From: Methylomonas methanica | GTDB taxonomy: Bacteria > Pseudomonadota > Gammaproteobacteria > Methylococcales > Methylomonadaceae | NCBI RefSeq assembly: GCF_001644035.1 | Contig: NZ_LUUG01000048.1 | Coordinates: forward strand, 1-59,138 | Direction: 5' to 3' | Length of the DNA: 59,138 bases | Shown: positions 7,690-16,121 of the stretch, piece after piece | How the letters are laid out: every line of letters begins with the position of its first letter | Numbering within the stretch: the first letter of the stretch is position 1 | Program-made: the position numbers and the translations under genes | Notes under the pieces: model-generated | Database searches by the model: none | Seen by the model: the letters and a program-made list of their open reading frames with translations, nothing else | What the model was told of the DNA's origin: nothing

Positions 7690-8092
7690 ACAGTAACAAA
7701 ACATATATATAACTAAAAATAAAACAAAATATAAAACAATTAGCGGCCAAGATGATTCTTTATAATTTTGGATTATCCACAAAAAACCGTAGGCAAATAT
7801 AGGAATAGCTATAGGAAGGTATAGGTTTATTTATATAGGGTAACGTCGTTGTAAAACCGCTGTAGCCCAATAGCCACGCGGGCTAGAAGGGTTTTAAGAT
7901 TGACATCCGCAAGACAATTTCAGCGTAAGAGCAAGACAATTTCAGCGCACAAAAAACATAAAATCGTTATAAAACAACACATTAGAGCAAGACAATTTCA
8001 GCGTAAAAACAAGACAATTTCAGCGTGGATAACTTTAGCCGTCCACAGGGTAATCCACAGCCAAATAAGCAAGGAGCAAGACAAATTCAGCG
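7690..8092. other. oriV: Candidate origin of vegetative replication (oriV)
   Basis: An AT-rich stretch (about 7690-7770) is followed by a consensus DnaA box TTATCCACA (7773-7781), then five iterons (7910-8092) with a second DnaA-like box CGTGGATAA (8024-8032, other strand) and TAATCCACA (8051-8059) between iterons 4 and 5. This arrangement is the classical iteron-type origin. It lies between the korA and kfrA genes with no coding frame. The initiator gene is 13 kb away at 21.5 kb. Confidence 0.85.
7910..8092 (+). repeat. Five iterons, CAAGACAATTTCAGCG
   Basis: Identical 16-mers lie at 7910-7925, 7932-7947, 7988-8003 and 8010-8025; a fifth with one change is at 8077-8092. The first two and the next two are spaced 22 bp start to start, two helical turns, as expected for an initiator binding one face of DNA. 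The same 16-mer occurs elsewhere only as an inverted pair at 44342-44373. Confidence 0.9.
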
Positions 8093-8108
8093 TGGATTAT
8101 GCAGCGGA

Positions 8109-9152
8109 TTAATTAGAAGCAGGGGAGGGCTTTAATGCCGCTAACATTGCCGCGTTTTGGGTTTTAGTCGCCTCCAACTGGCCGCGTAATGTAGCGGCTT
8201 CTTCGCGGGCTTCAGCGGCGGCCATCCGGGCCTTGTCACATTCCGTTTCGGCTTTAGCCATCCGTTCGGCGCTCCGGTGTACTTCCTCTGCTGTACGTTT
8301 CCGTTGTTCGGCGTGTAGTTGGTCTGAGGCTTCGGCCTTGGTGCGCGTTTCCGTCAACTCAGTGCGCAATTGTTCGATAATAGCGTCGGATTTTGCTATT
8401 TGAGTAGTAAGCGATTCGCGTAGTTGCTCGATGGTTGAATCGGCTTTCTCAGTTTGGGAGGCTAATACCTCGCGCAATTGTTCAGTGCGTGCATCGGCTT
8501 TCTCGGCCTGTTTTGCGGCTTCTTCGGCTCGATCCTGGGCTTTATCGCGCTCGATCCGCAAGCGGTCGGCCTCTGTGTGAGCATGGTCTAGCTCGGTGCG
8601 AAGATCGGCGGCGCGATGCTCAATCTCATCGGCCTTTTGCTCGGCAAGGGTTGCTTTTTGCTCGGAAGAGAGTAGGGCGTGTTGCACGTCTTCAAGCTGT
8701 TGCGCGATAGCCTGGGCGGTCGTTTCGGCAACTTCTACAAGCCGTTCCAGTTCTGCAATCCGAAGGTGCGCAGTTTCAAGCTCAGCGGCTTGCTTCTCGT
8801 AGGCATCGGATTGTTCAACAGACAACTGAAGCAAGTCAGCCTTTTCTGATTCAAACGCCGCCCTGGCCGTGTCTAGTGATTCGTTAGCGAGTTGCTGGGC
8901 TGTTTCCCAAAGGCTTTGCCCCATATTCTGTAAAACACCATGTAGGTTAGCCGGTAACGGCTCGCGCACAGCCTGTACCTGTTTCCGCTGGTTCTGCCGC
9001 CATTCTTGCATTGCTTCAACCACGTTGTTCATGCCGGCACGACTACGTTGTCTGACGGCTTCGACATTTGGATATTCTCCGGTTTCACTGGTCGCATGAA
9101 GCTCGTCAGCCGCGTCAAAAATACGTTTTTTTACATCTGGATTTAAAGCCAT
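8109..9152 (-). CDS. kfrA: KfrA-like coiled-coil DNA-binding protein
   Basis: A 347-residue protein. Residues 1-100 are the KfrA N-terminal DNA-binding domain (DVKKRIFDAADELHA and VEAVRQRSRAGMNNVVEAMQ). Residues about 110-330 are a long alanine- and glutamate-rich coiled coil. IncP KfrA is an autorepressor that forms filament-like assemblies and stabilises plasmids. The ATG at 9152 has AGGGGT 7 nt upstream and begins the conserved domain, so the longer frame to 9221 is not used. It lies across oriV from korA. Confidence 0.88.
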   Translation of the reverse strand: MALNPDVKKRIFDAADELHATSETGEYPNVEAVRQRSRAGMNNVVEAMQEWRQNQRKQVQAVREPLPANLHGVLQNMGQSLWETAQQLANESLDTARAAFESEKADLLQLSVEQSDAYEKQAAELETAHLRIAELERLVEVAETTAQAIAQQLEDVQHALLSSEQKATLAEQKADEIEHRAADLRTELDHAHTEADRLRIERDKAQDRAEEAAKQAEKADARTEQLREVLASQTEKADSTIEQLRESLTTQIAKSDAIIEQLRTELTETRTKAEASDQLHAEQRKRTAEEVHRSAERMAKAETECDKARMAAAEAREEAATLRGQLEATKTQNAAMLAALKPSPASN

Positions 9153-9153
9153 T

Positions 9154-9297
9154 TTAAATACCCCTGAAAAATTTGCTATTGCGCCTTTCCGCCTTTTCCT
9201 GCTCCTGATCGCATGGGCCAACCATTCGCTGTAATTCAGCTAAAGATTCAGCAATTCTGATCGCGGTTATTAACAGTGATACGGTGATTGTATTCAT
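9154..9297 (-). CDS. 47-residue ORF coupled to kfrA
   Basis: A short frame encoding MNTITVSLLITAIRIAESLA and a charged C-terminus rich in E, K and R. A GGAGTG ribosome site is 6 nt before the ATG, and its TAA stop is one base before the kfrA ATG, which suggests translational coupling. No domain is recognised. It could be a leader peptide or a small helical protein. Confidence 0.45.
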   Translation of the reverse strand: MNTITVSLLITAIRIAESLAELQRMVGPCDQEQEKAERRNSKFFRGI

Positions 9298-9332
9298 AAT
9301 TCACTCCGCACAGACATAATAAATAATAGTTG

Positions 9333-9366
9333 TAGTAATAATACTATTACTATTATTGTTACTACG
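9333..9366. terminator. AT-rich inverted repeat between small genes
   Basis: GTAGTAATAATA (9333-9344) and TATTATTGTTACTAC (9352-9366) form an imperfect AT-rich stem between the 135-residue gene and the 47-residue ORF. It may end transcription from the 9.4-10.2 kb genes or mark a promoter region for kfrA. No poly-T tract supports it strongly. Confidence 0.3.
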
Positions 9367-9388
9367 CAAGATAAAAAGTGCATCAACC

Positions 9389-9796
9389 CTAATAAAACTG
9401 GTTACTTTTGTTCGAAAGATGCCGTAAGCCATCTTTCATAGCAAACAAACCGCTTTGTGCTCGGCCTTCAAAACGGCTTAGTTCAACCATCAACGCGTCA
9501 TACTCCTTTGCTCGCGCAAGGCCTTGTCTAGCCGCCTCGATCCGTACCGGATCACAGCCAATATAATTGCGCCGCCTTGGCTCGCCTTGCTTAAGCGGGT
9601 ATAGCAAATAGAAATATTTCGGGTGACCGTCGCTATCCTTCCGCCAGTATTCATAGGCATAAATTAACCCCAGCACTTCCAGTTCGGCCATGCGTGTTGT
9701 AACGACCGCCATTTCTGATGCTAACGCCTTGATCAACGGTTTAACCTCGTTGGCCAGCGCCATCAACTCGGTGATATGTTTGCTTTTCTGAGTCAT
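9389..9796 (-). CDS. Conserved plasmid-type hypothetical protein
   Basis: A 135-residue protein. It has an N-terminal helix (HITELMALANEVKPLIKALA), a central strand region (YWRKDSDGHPKYFYLLYPLK, then RRRNYIGCDP) and a C-terminal helical region with KEYDALMVELSRFEGR. The centre resembles short proteins seen near plasmid replication regions; I cannot name a family. It follows a 60-residue membrane protein gene by 3 bp, so the two form an operon. Confidence 0.75.
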   Translation of the reverse strand: MTQKSKHITELMALANEVKPLIKALASEMAVVTTRMAELEVLGLIYAYEYWRKDSDGHPKYFYLLYPLKQGEPRRRNYIGCDPVRIEAARQGLARAKEYDALMVELSRFEGRAQSGLFAMKDGLRHLSNKSNQFY

Positions 9797-9799
9797 AAG

Positions 9800-9982
9800 T
9801 TACGCTCCCGATAAGGCGTTGAACGCCGCCACCAGCAACACCGAGAAAGACACGGTGCCGAACATTGATGCTAAAAACAACAGCGCCAAAAACTGGACAT
9901 AAACAGCCCCAGCACCGACCGCGAGAACACCCCGTAGAATGTACGTCGCTATTGCCACGATCAGATCATCAAGGTATTTCAT
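9800..9982 (-). CDS. Small membrane protein
   Basis: A 60-residue protein with two hydrophobic segments (about residues 7-35 and 36-56, including LALLFLASMFGTVSFSVLLV). An AAAGGAG ribosome site is 6 nt before the ATG. It is directly upstream of the 135-residue gene. No family recognised; it may be an inner-membrane plasmid maintenance or entry-exclusion-like peptide, but that is a guess. Confidence 0.65.
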   Translation of the reverse strand: MKYLDDLIVAIATYILRGVLAVGAGAVYVQFLALLFLASMFGTVSFSVLLVAAFNALSGA

Positions 9983-10013
9983 GGATTACTCCTTTCAAGT
10001 GTTTGGGCTACTC

Positions 10014-10059
10014 TTTGGTGACAGATCCCACGGAACCAGGTTTGATTGATGTCACCAAA
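10014..10059. promoter_or_regulatory. Inverted pair of the TGTCACCAA motif
   Basis: TTTGGTGACA (10014-10023) and TGTCACCAAA (10050-10059) are perfect inverted copies 26 bp apart, upstream of the 60-residue membrane protein gene. The same motif recurs in other intergenic regions (10.8, 26.1, 39.7-40.0 and 58.3 kb). A common regulator is inferred. Confidence 0.5.
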
Positions 10060-10076
10060 TATAGATATGCCCTGAT

Positions 10077-10154
10077 CTAGTTTTTATGCTCCGTCTCACA
10101 CATTGCGTTGCAAGATGCTTGAGCCGGCTTTTGATTTTGTAGTTTGTGAACCAT
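10077..10154 (-). CDS. 25-residue ORF with strong Shine-Dalgarno
   Basis: The frame MVHKLQNQKPAQASCNAMC plus a short charged tail is preceded by AAAGGAGG, a near-ideal ribosome site 8 nt from the ATG. Nothing else explains that site. It lies upstream of the 60-residue membrane protein gene on the same strand. It may be a leader or a very small protein. The rest of 10155-10409 shows no gene, only short GC-rich repeats. Confidence 0.35.
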   Translation of the reverse strand: MVHKLQNQKPAQASCNAMCETEHKN

Positions 10155-10409
10155 ATCGGTGTCCTCCTTTAGTGCTGATAACATTGCTTCGCTGAGTGCC
10201 TTTCGCCGTAGTTGCACGTATCAAGGACCGGACGGATAAGGCGTATTGCAAGGGCGAAACCGGAAGCCGCAGCTAAGCGAGCGTAAGCGAGTCTGAACGG
10301 GTGAGGATTTCGGGCGTAGCCTTCCCTTGCAATGCGTCCCGGCTGGTCTACCGTATGTGCAGGCGAAAGGTTCACAGCGAAATAAGCAACTCATCAACGT
10401 AAGGAGGGC

Positions 10410-10517
10410 ATGGATGTGGAAACGATTAATTCAGCGGGTAATGTGAGGTACGAACGACGTACAAAACAGGGCGGTGCTGCGCCTTGCGTCTTTTTAAGGA
10501 TAAGCTCCAGCGGCTAA
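10410..10517 (+). CDS. 35-residue ORF opening a repeat block
   Basis: The frame starts MDVETINSAGNVRYERRTKQ after TAAGGAGGGC, a strong ribosome site, and stops within repeat copy A. It may be a leader peptide or the remains of a longer gene invaded by the repeat. No homology recognised. Confidence 0.3.
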   Translation: MDVETINSAGNVRYERRTKQGGAAPCVFLRISSSG

Positions 10518-10800
10518 GGGGTGTTGTGCCTGGTAAGGTGCAACGTCCCTTATTGAGCGCGGCAAGGCGGCCTGGTGGTTGTAAGCATGTGCTTATAAGT
10601 CCGAAGGACCGAGCGAATAGCGAGCCAAGAAGGGCGTCCGGTTTTCGCGATAGCGAAAATGCCCAAAGAAACAAAAAAAGGCCATTGATGAGGGCGACAT
10701 ATGCACAGATTTTCGCTTTTTCGGGGGCAGATTGGAGGCCCCCACGCGAAAATCTGTGCATATGTCTTGTTTTTTTTGATTTTAAAACCCCGGCGACCAA
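10488..10800 (+). repeat. About 310-bp dispersed repeat, copy A
   Basis: This stretch matches 26148-26440 along its whole length, about three bases in four by eye, in the same orientation. Shared blocks include CAGCGGC, TTGAGCGCGGCAAGGCGG, CGAGCGAATAGCGAG and a nested hairpin. No reading frame is preserved between the copies. A shorter third relative lies at about 24497-24566. Each copy ends with a large hairpin and a T-run. Confidence 0.75.
10696..10766 (+). repeat. Nested hairpin with perfect 21-bp stem, copy A
   Basis: The outer arms at 10696-10716 and 10746-10766 are perfectly complementary (21 bp, starting GACATATGCAC). The 29-nt loop contains a second stem, GGGGGC (10723-10728) with GCCCCC (10738-10743). 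TTGTTTTTTTT follows on the plus strand. The second copy at 26337-26407 keeps all 29 loop bases. It could be a strong terminator, a structured RNA or a single-strand DNA site. Confidence 0.8.
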
Positions 10801-10857
10801 ATTGGTGACAATAAACACCCGGTGCCGGCCGCGGTCGGTGACTGATCTGTCGCCATA

Positions 10858-11032
10858 CTTAAGTGTAACGGCTTGCAATCGAAAACGCGCAAACCAGCAA
10901 TCAGCGTATTTTTCAACCAGGATTAAATGCAAATGACCGGCGCTCAAACCGAGATTATTTGCAACTGAACCTGCAATCATTCGTGCCGACCTGCAATCAT
11001 CCGCAGCAAACCAGGATTATTTGCAACTGACA
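10858..11032 (+). repeat. Left arm of about 175-bp inverted repeat around cargo block
   Basis: This segment is the reverse complement of 21277-21463, with long identical stretches, for example TTGCAATCGAAAACGCGCAA. It is built of short TGCAA-containing sub-repeats (ATTATTTGCAACTGA twice, CCTGCAATCAT twice), like the multiple transposase sites at ends of some IS21-type elements. No transposase lies inside the flanked 10 kb. Identification as a transposon end is tentative. Confidence 0.8.
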
Positions 11033-11117
11033 CCAGTTCCAGAAACTCAGCGTCAAGGAAACAATATGGACGTTGATTTGTTGACGAGATAGTTGGACTA
11101 TCAAGGTCAGATTCGGC

Positions 11118-11375
11118 GTGGAGCGCATATTTGAAAGACAAACGTCCAGAAAATGGACGTATTCTGGACTAGTAATTTTTCGAAGTAAGTGTCAGCAGCG
11201 ACTTGGCCGACCCATTCCTGCCGGTCGCATTTTTCCAAACCGGCCCGTCAGCCAAATCCAGTTCTGCGAACTGGAGAACTACAAAGCAGCCATCCAAAAT
11301 AGCACCAGTTTATCCTGGGATAATGGGATGCTATCCTTAGATGACCAGATACCCGTACTACGAGTCGAATCCTAA
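11118..11375 (+). CDS. Doubtful 85-residue ORF inside the cargo edge
   Basis: An open frame with no clear ribosome site and no recognised domain, between the left inverted repeat and the repeat-protein gene. Sequence such as GRPIPAGRIFPNRPVSQIQF is not typical of a folded domain. It may be a gene remnant or chance. It is recorded because nothing else occupies 11033-11443. Confidence 0.2.
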   Translation: MERIFERQTSRKWTYSGLVIFRSKCQQRLGRPIPAGRIFPNRPVSQIQFCELENYKAAIQNSTSLSWDNGMLSLDDQIPVLRVES

Positions 11376-11443
11376 AAACAACAATGCGAAATCGATCAAT
11401 CTATAGAAACACTCCGCGCAACCAAATTAAGCTATCGGAGCGC

Positions 11444-12946
11444 ATGGATGCATATTCAATAAAACGAGCAGATCTCGCAAAAAAATATTTCGTAAACGAC
11501 CTTCCGGGGGCTTTTATCCCTGCGACTCGCCTTCAAAACATTCTCGAAAATATAGAACAAGGCCGTCCCCCGTCAGAAAGCTCTCAGTTGTACTTGCTAC
11601 AAAATGGGCTTGTTGCTCTGCAGCAGTTTGTGCGTGGCGAAATGACGTATGAAGAATTCCGCAATATTGCCTCTGGAGAACAGGTTTTGCGAGGGTATTC
11701 ACCCCAAACGGTAAGGAAGAAAGAAGATTCCAGAATTGAGGAGATCAAATCCACAGGCTCTATTCGTAAGACCGAATGTGAGCGCGAACATCAGCAGCGA
11801 GAAAGTAATCCTCAGAACAAATCTAAAATGCAAAACCAGCATTTTCGCAACCGGACAGATTTACGTAAGTTCGTGCCTGCTGAACAAAGCCGGATTGATC
11901 TCGCTAACAAATACTTCGTGAACGACTTTCCTGGGGCATTTATCCCGGCGACACGCCTTAACAATGTTCTCGAAAAATTAGACCAAGGCCGCCCACTTCC
12001 ATTGGAAGCAGTAATGTACTTGCAGCAACAAGGGCTTGTTAATCTGAGCCGTCTTGCGCAGGGTGAAATCCCCTATGAAGCGTTCCGTAAGATTGCAGCT
12101 CAAGAGCAGGCCACTCGTGAACATGCGCTTAAAATTGAAAGACAGAAAGAAGAATCGGCACGGCTGCGAATGATTGAGGAAGCAAAGGCCCGAGAAGCTA
12201 TTCGGCAAGCCGATTACGAGCGCGAACGGCAGAAGCGTGAGAGCGATCCAAAGTACATAGCTAAAATTAAAAATCAAAAACTTCGGCAGCGCTACGGCCT
12301 AGATCAGTTCATCGAAAAAGAGTTTTTTGCTCGTCTGATGGATATTCTGAATCGCTTCGATGCCGGCAATCGCCTCTCTGACGATGACATTTTGTGGCTT
12401 ACCACCAAAGGCAAGGATTACTACACGGAAATCCTACAAACGGCCTTTCACGAGCGAGAAGCCGAGTTCTATATTGCCGAATACAAACGAACGAATGACT
12501 TATGGAACGCGGTTAATGCAAGTGGCCACTACCGAAAGTGCAAACAATCCAGAAATGCCCATGAATTGCTGAACTCGGTTCCTGCTAAACGCAAAATGGC
12601 GCCCAAACTGAATTCCGCTATTTGCACAACTCATGGCGGTGTGATGCGAGATTTGAGTCGCTTTGATGAAGCATTAAAACTTGGCAGTCAAGCACATGGT
12701 TTGACGCCAAAGGATTTCCGCCCCTGCACCTTACTGGGTGCCGTAAATATCGAGATGGGAAATTACAGTGCCGGGTCAGAATGGTATGAGAAGGCGGAAG
12801 AACGCGGAGCCAGTCAGCGCTCAATTGATCATGACCTTCGGGGCATCTTGCTGCGTGCCGACAATGACAAGCGAGAGAAACTAAAGGCATTTCTGCTGCG
12901 TGAAGATCCGGACCGGTATAAATGGGTCCGTAGTTTCAAGGCTTAA
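11444..12946 (+). CDS. Internally repeated TPR-like protein of unknown function
   Basis: About 500 residues. Two clear internal repeats of about 75 residues each contain KYFVND(L/F)PGAFIPATRL, a GRP turn and a segment ending Y(E)EFRxIA. A divergent third copy (YGLDQFIEKEFFARLMDIL onward) leads into TPR-like helices (SRFDEALKLGSQAHGLTPKD, then EMGNYSAGSEWYEKAEERGA). A charged coiled-coil linker joins repeats 2 and 3. The ATG at 11444 has GGAG 5 nt upstream; an earlier ATG at 11384 lacks one. No signal peptide. It is likely a cytoplasmic scaffold; a defence or regulatory role is possible but unproven. Confidence 0.75.
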   Translation: MDAYSIKRADLAKKYFVNDLPGAFIPATRLQNILENIEQGRPPSESSQLYLLQNGLVALQQFVRGEMTYEEFRNIASGEQVLRGYSPQTVRKKEDSRIEEIKSTGSIRKTECEREHQQRESNPQNKSKMQNQHFRNRTDLRKFVPAEQSRIDLANKYFVNDFPGAFIPATRLNNVLEKLDQGRPLPLEAVMYLQQQGLVNLSRLAQGEIPYEAFRKIAAQEQATREHALKIERQKEESARLRMIEEAKAREAIRQADYERERQKRESDPKYIAKIKNQKLRQRYGLDQFIEKEFFARLMDILNRFDAGNRLSDDDILWLTTKGKDYYTEILQTAFHEREAEFYIAEYKRTNDLWNAVNASGHYRKCKQSRNAHELLNSVPAKRKMAPKLNSAICTTHGGVMRDLSRFDEALKLGSQAHGLTPKDFRPCTLLGAVNIEMGNYSAGSEWYEKAEERGASQRSIDHDLRGILLRADNDKREKLKAFLLREDPDRYKWVRSFKA

Positions 12947-13257
12947 GATCATGTGCTCACGGGATCGTCTTGTCTTCAGATTCATCGCCGGAAAGCGGTC
13001 ATTGAATTCCGATACCTGAAAGCGACCGTTCGTCACTGTGTCCAACCGACCCGTTGCCGCCGTTCAGCATCCAAAAACCCATCCGACCGTTCTTGCTGTA
13101 TAACCAGTCACAAAGATAATTTTTTACACCAAATATTCATTCAAAAATTGGTTCGGTCAGCTAGCGGCGTAAAACTCATTCTTTCATGACAAGGCTCAAA
13201 AATCAGATAATCTTTCTAAGTCTCAAATCGTTTATTCATTTTCAAACCTCAAGAATC

Positions 13258-14139
13258 ATGGACTTTAATCAAATTCGTTATTTTCTGGCCCTTTCCAACA
13301 CTTTAAACTTTACCAAAGCGGCGGAGCAATGCTATGTCACTCAACCCGCGCTAACCCAGGCGATCAAGCGTTTGGAAGCGGAATTGGGCGGCGATTTGAT
13401 TGCGCGTAATGGTCGCGAAACCGAACTGACGGAACTGGGAAAATCTTTAAGAAGTTATTTCGAGCAAATCGAACGTACTCAGCACATGGTCAGAAGGACG
13501 GCCAAGGCAGTGGTCAACGGAGAAACCTCAGAGCTCAATATTGGCGTGATGTGCACCATCGGACCGCACATGATCTGCGATTTATTGGATACATTTCAGA
13601 TGAATCACCCCAAGGTCAAGCTTATACTGCACGATGTCGTTCACGAGAGTATTCCGGGTTTATTGCTCAGCGGCGCTATCGACGGCGCTTTCTACGCGCG
13701 CCACGGACCGGCTAATCCGAGACTGGAGCACGTCGAGCTGTTTAACGAGGAAATGGCAATTACCTTTCCGCAAGGCCATCCCTTTGCTCGGGAAAGCGAA
13801 GTCTCCGTGCGCAGTATCGCGGCCGAGCGGTATATCGAGCGATTACATTGCGAATTTGGTAAGGAATTTCGCGAATTGTTTTCGGTTCAAGGATTGAATC
13901 TCAACGTTGTATTTCAGTGCGAGCGCGAAGATTGGATTCAAAGTCTGATTCGCATCGGCATGGGCGTCGCGGTGATTCCTCGTTATTCGGTATTACAACC
14001 CGGCCTGGACTGCAAGCCGGTCACCGATCCCAAGTTAACACGCGTCGTCGAGTTTGTCGTACCCATGGATCAAACGCGGAAACCGGCATTGACCTACTTC
14101 ATGAACGAGATTAATAGCCATCAATGGCCCAAGGCATAG
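13258..14139 (+). CDS. LysR-family transcriptional regulator
   Basis: A 293-residue regulator. The N-terminal winged helix (MDFNQIRYFLALSNTLNFTK, AAEQCYVTQPALTQAIKRLE) begins exactly at the ATG at 13258, so the upstream extension to 13186 is rejected. The C-terminal effector domain spans about residues 90-290. It precedes, on the same strand, the msrB/P460 genes and is the natural candidate to control them. Its inducer is unknown; several cysteines are present but no OxyR-type pair was identified. The 311 bp upstream (12947-13257) hold no gene and probably contain its promoter. Confidence 0.9.
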   Translation: MDFNQIRYFLALSNTLNFTKAAEQCYVTQPALTQAIKRLEAELGGDLIARNGRETELTELGKSLRSYFEQIERTQHMVRRTAKAVVNGETSELNIGVMCTIGPHMICDLLDTFQMNHPKVKLILHDVVHESIPGLLLSGAIDGAFYARHGPANPRLEHVELFNEEMAITFPQGHPFARESEVSVRSIAAERYIERLHCEFGKEFRELFSVQGLNLNVVFQCEREDWIQSLIRIGMGVAVIPRYSVLQPGLDCKPVTDPKLTRVVEFVVPMDQTRKPALTYFMNEINSHQWPKA

Positions 14140-14323
14140 ATCCGCATATAAATTTCAACCTTCGCAAACCGCTTTTAATTCGGCGCATTTCAAACTATAA
14201 GCACGGCTTATCGTTCTTCAACAAATCCCTATTTCTCAAAACCATTTCTCCGCATTAGAGTGTTGCCGAAGTCAGGAAAATTAACCTTTTCCCTTTTCGG
14301 CAAGCGATCCTTGGAGGCGGGCG

Positions 14324-14779
14324 ATGGCAGCGAATATCTCAAACGAACAAGTATTCATAATCCACTGTCTGACAAAACTGCAACGGGCGGTTACCCAATA
14401 TTGAGCGACCGAACGACCGTTCGAAAACGAATTTTGGGATCATCATGCCGAAGGGATATATGTCGATGTCGTTAGCGGCGAACCGCTTTTCTCCTCATTC
14501 CACAAATACGATTCGGGTAGTGGTTGGCCGAGTTTTTTTCAGGCTCTAGAGACCAAAAACATTAAGGAAGTCACTGACCGAAGTCATAGCCTGATTCGCA
14601 CCGAAGTACGGTCTACGCTGGGAAATTCGCATCTTGGTCATGTTTTTCCGGACGGACCGGAGCCTTCGGGGCTGCGCTATTGCATTAATTCGGCGGCGTT
14701 ACGCTTCGTGCCGCGATCTGTACTTTCGGCTCAGGGTTATGGCGAATACGAACATTTTTTTGCAATAGAAAACCAATAA
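14324..14779 (+). pseudogene. Broken msrB paralogue with an in-frame TGA
   Basis: One continuous 152-codon frame encodes an MsrB-like protein that closely matches the intact MsrB at 14845, but codon 27 (14402-14404) is TGA where the intact gene has a glycine codon (QNGATE against QY-stop-ATE). The catalytic region [15 protein letters not shown] is still conserved with cysteine. The stop is not at the catalytic position, so selenocysteine use is unlikely. The signal peptide seen in the paralogue is absent or degraded. It looks like a tandem duplicate in decay. Confidence 0.8.
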
Positions 14780-14844
14780 AAACAGTATTCGAGTCCCTGA
14801 AAGCCGCATTAAAACAACTTAGTCGATGTGAGAGGTTTGCAACC

Positions 14845-15384
14845 ATGCTGAAAAAATCAATGGCTATCAAAAAGTTCTTCTGGATTGTATTTGCTTCGGT
14901 TCTATGCGCGATTGAGATGGCTTCTGCTGAAAACGCTAGTGACGTGCGGGCGATGAATATATCGAAGCTAACCCCATTACAGCGCGAGGTGACACAAAAC
15001 GGGGCAACCGAAAAACCGTTTGAAAATGAATTTTGGGATAACAAAGCCGAAGGTATTTATGTGGATATCGTCAGCGGCGAGCCGCTTTTCGATTCATTAC
15101 ATAAATACGATTCGGGCACCGGTTGGCCAAGCTTTTTTCTGACATTAGCGCCAAAAAATATCACACAGAAAGAGGATCGAAGTTGGTTTGGCGTTAGCCG
15201 AGTCGAAGTACGTTCTGCGCAAGGTAATTCTCATCTCGGCCACGTATTTTCGGATGGTCCCAAGCCCACAGGGTTGCGTTATTGCATCAACTCTGCCGCC
15301 CTGCGCTTTGTACCAAGAGCGGAACTTGCTGCGCAAGGTTATGGCGAGTTTGAGACATTGTTTCAACAGCAATACGGTCACTAA
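14845..15384 (+). CDS. msrB: Periplasmic methionine-(R)-sulfoxide reductase, zinc-less type
   Basis: A 179-residue protein with a signal peptide ([20 protein letters not shown], cleavage near ASAEN). The MsrB fold follows: [31 protein letters not shown] and the catalytic cysteine in [11 protein letters not shown]. The two CxxC zinc knuckles of common MsrB are missing (GEPLF and SGTGWPSF have no cysteines). It would repair oxidised methionines of exported proteins using thioredoxin-like donors. GAGG stands about 9 nt before the ATG. It lies 79 bp before a cytochrome P460 gene. Confidence 0.92.
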   Translation: MLKKSMAIKKFFWIVFASVLCAIEMASAENASDVRAMNISKLTPLQREVTQNGATEKPFENEFWDNKAEGIYVDIVSGEPLFDSLHKYDSGTGWPSFFLTLAPKNITQKEDRSWFGVSRVEVRSAQGNSHLGHVFSDGPKPTGLRYCINSAALRFVPRAELAAQGYGEFETLFQQQYGH

Positions 15385-15462
15385 TTGATTTATTTCGGGT
15401 GTTCAAAAGCAAAAACAATTAGGCTGACACAGCTCAAACCATCACAACCAGGAGAAAAGAAG

Positions 15463-16089
15463 ATGAAACAGCAAAACCGATTCGTAAAAAGCAGTTTAGT
15501 TATGGGTGTTGTCGCTTTGGCGTTGGGTTCGAACCCAGTCATGGCGGAAAAGTACTTCACGATCAAGGACGGAAAACTGGAACGGCCGACCGGATACCGG
15601 GAATGGGTATATGTTGGTACACCCTTGACGCCCAATGACATGAATAACGGCAAAGCGACGTTTCCCGAGTTTCACCACGTCTACGTCGACCCGGACAGTT
15701 GGGCTCACTACAAGAAAACCGGAACATTTCCCGAGGGTACTATCACCATCAAAGAAATGACTTCAGTCGGTTCGAAAACGGCCGTTAGCGGCAACGGTTA
15801 TTTCAGCGGCGAATTTGCCGGTCTGGAGGCAACCATAAAAAGCAAAAAAAACTTCCCGAATGAACCGGGCAATTGGGCGTTTTTTTCATTCAGCACAGAA
15901 GATCACAAAACAATTAAAAAGACGGCAGAAGCCCTGCCAACAGCAGCGTGCAATGCATGCCATGCAGCTTCAGCAGCGGACGACTTCGTTTTTACTCAAT
16001 ACTATCCAATTTTGAAATTTGGAAAGGGTAAAGGCAAAGCCGCAACCGGCGGTTATCAGGATGTATTAGAACCAGCACCATACAAATAA
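15463..16089 (+). CDS. Cytochrome P460 family c-type haem protein
   Basis: A 208-residue protein with a signal peptide (MKQQNRFVKSSLVMGVVALA, cleavage near VMAEK), one CxxCH haem site (CNACHAAS, near residue 165) and the P460 signature GYREWVYVGTPLTPND, FPEFHHVYVDPDSWAHYKKT. Its lysine-lysine-threonine-glycine segment aligns with the region holding the haem-crosslinking lysine in Nitrosomonas cytochrome P460. True P460 enzymes oxidise hydroxylamine to N2O or NO in the periplasm. GGAGAA precedes the ATG at 15463. A terminator follows. Confidence 0.9.
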   Translation: MKQQNRFVKSSLVMGVVALALGSNPVMAEKYFTIKDGKLERPTGYREWVYVGTPLTPNDMNNGKATFPEFHHVYVDPDSWAHYKKTGTFPEGTITIKEMTSVGSKTAVSGNGYFSGEFAGLEATIKSKKNFPNEPGNWAFFSFSTEDHKTIKKTAEALPTAACNACHAASAADDFVFTQYYPILKFGKGKGKAATGGYQDVLEPAPYK

Positions 16090-16121
16090 AACAGGACTGA
16101 AGTTCGCTACTCGGAAAGTGT

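Noticed and set aside
7910-8092. CRISPR array
   Set aside because: Repeats are 16 bp, spacing is 22 bp and irregular with no variable spacers of constant length, and DnaA boxes are present; iterons fit.
7900-8112. 70-residue ORF across the iterons
   Set aside because: It is a translation of the repeats in oriV (RQFQRK repeated), not a gene.
10426-10980. Long ORFs on both strands across 10.4-11.0 kb
   Set aside because: They cross the repeat, the nested hairpin and the inverted-repeat arm, and no frame is kept in copy B; open by chance.
12953-13189. 78-residue ORF before the LysR gene
   Set aside because: No ribosome site or domain; likely the LysR promoter region.
14402-14404. Selenocysteine reading of TGA in the first msrB
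   Set aside because: It replaces a glycine far from the active site and the catalytic cysteine is present; a nonsense mutation is simpler.
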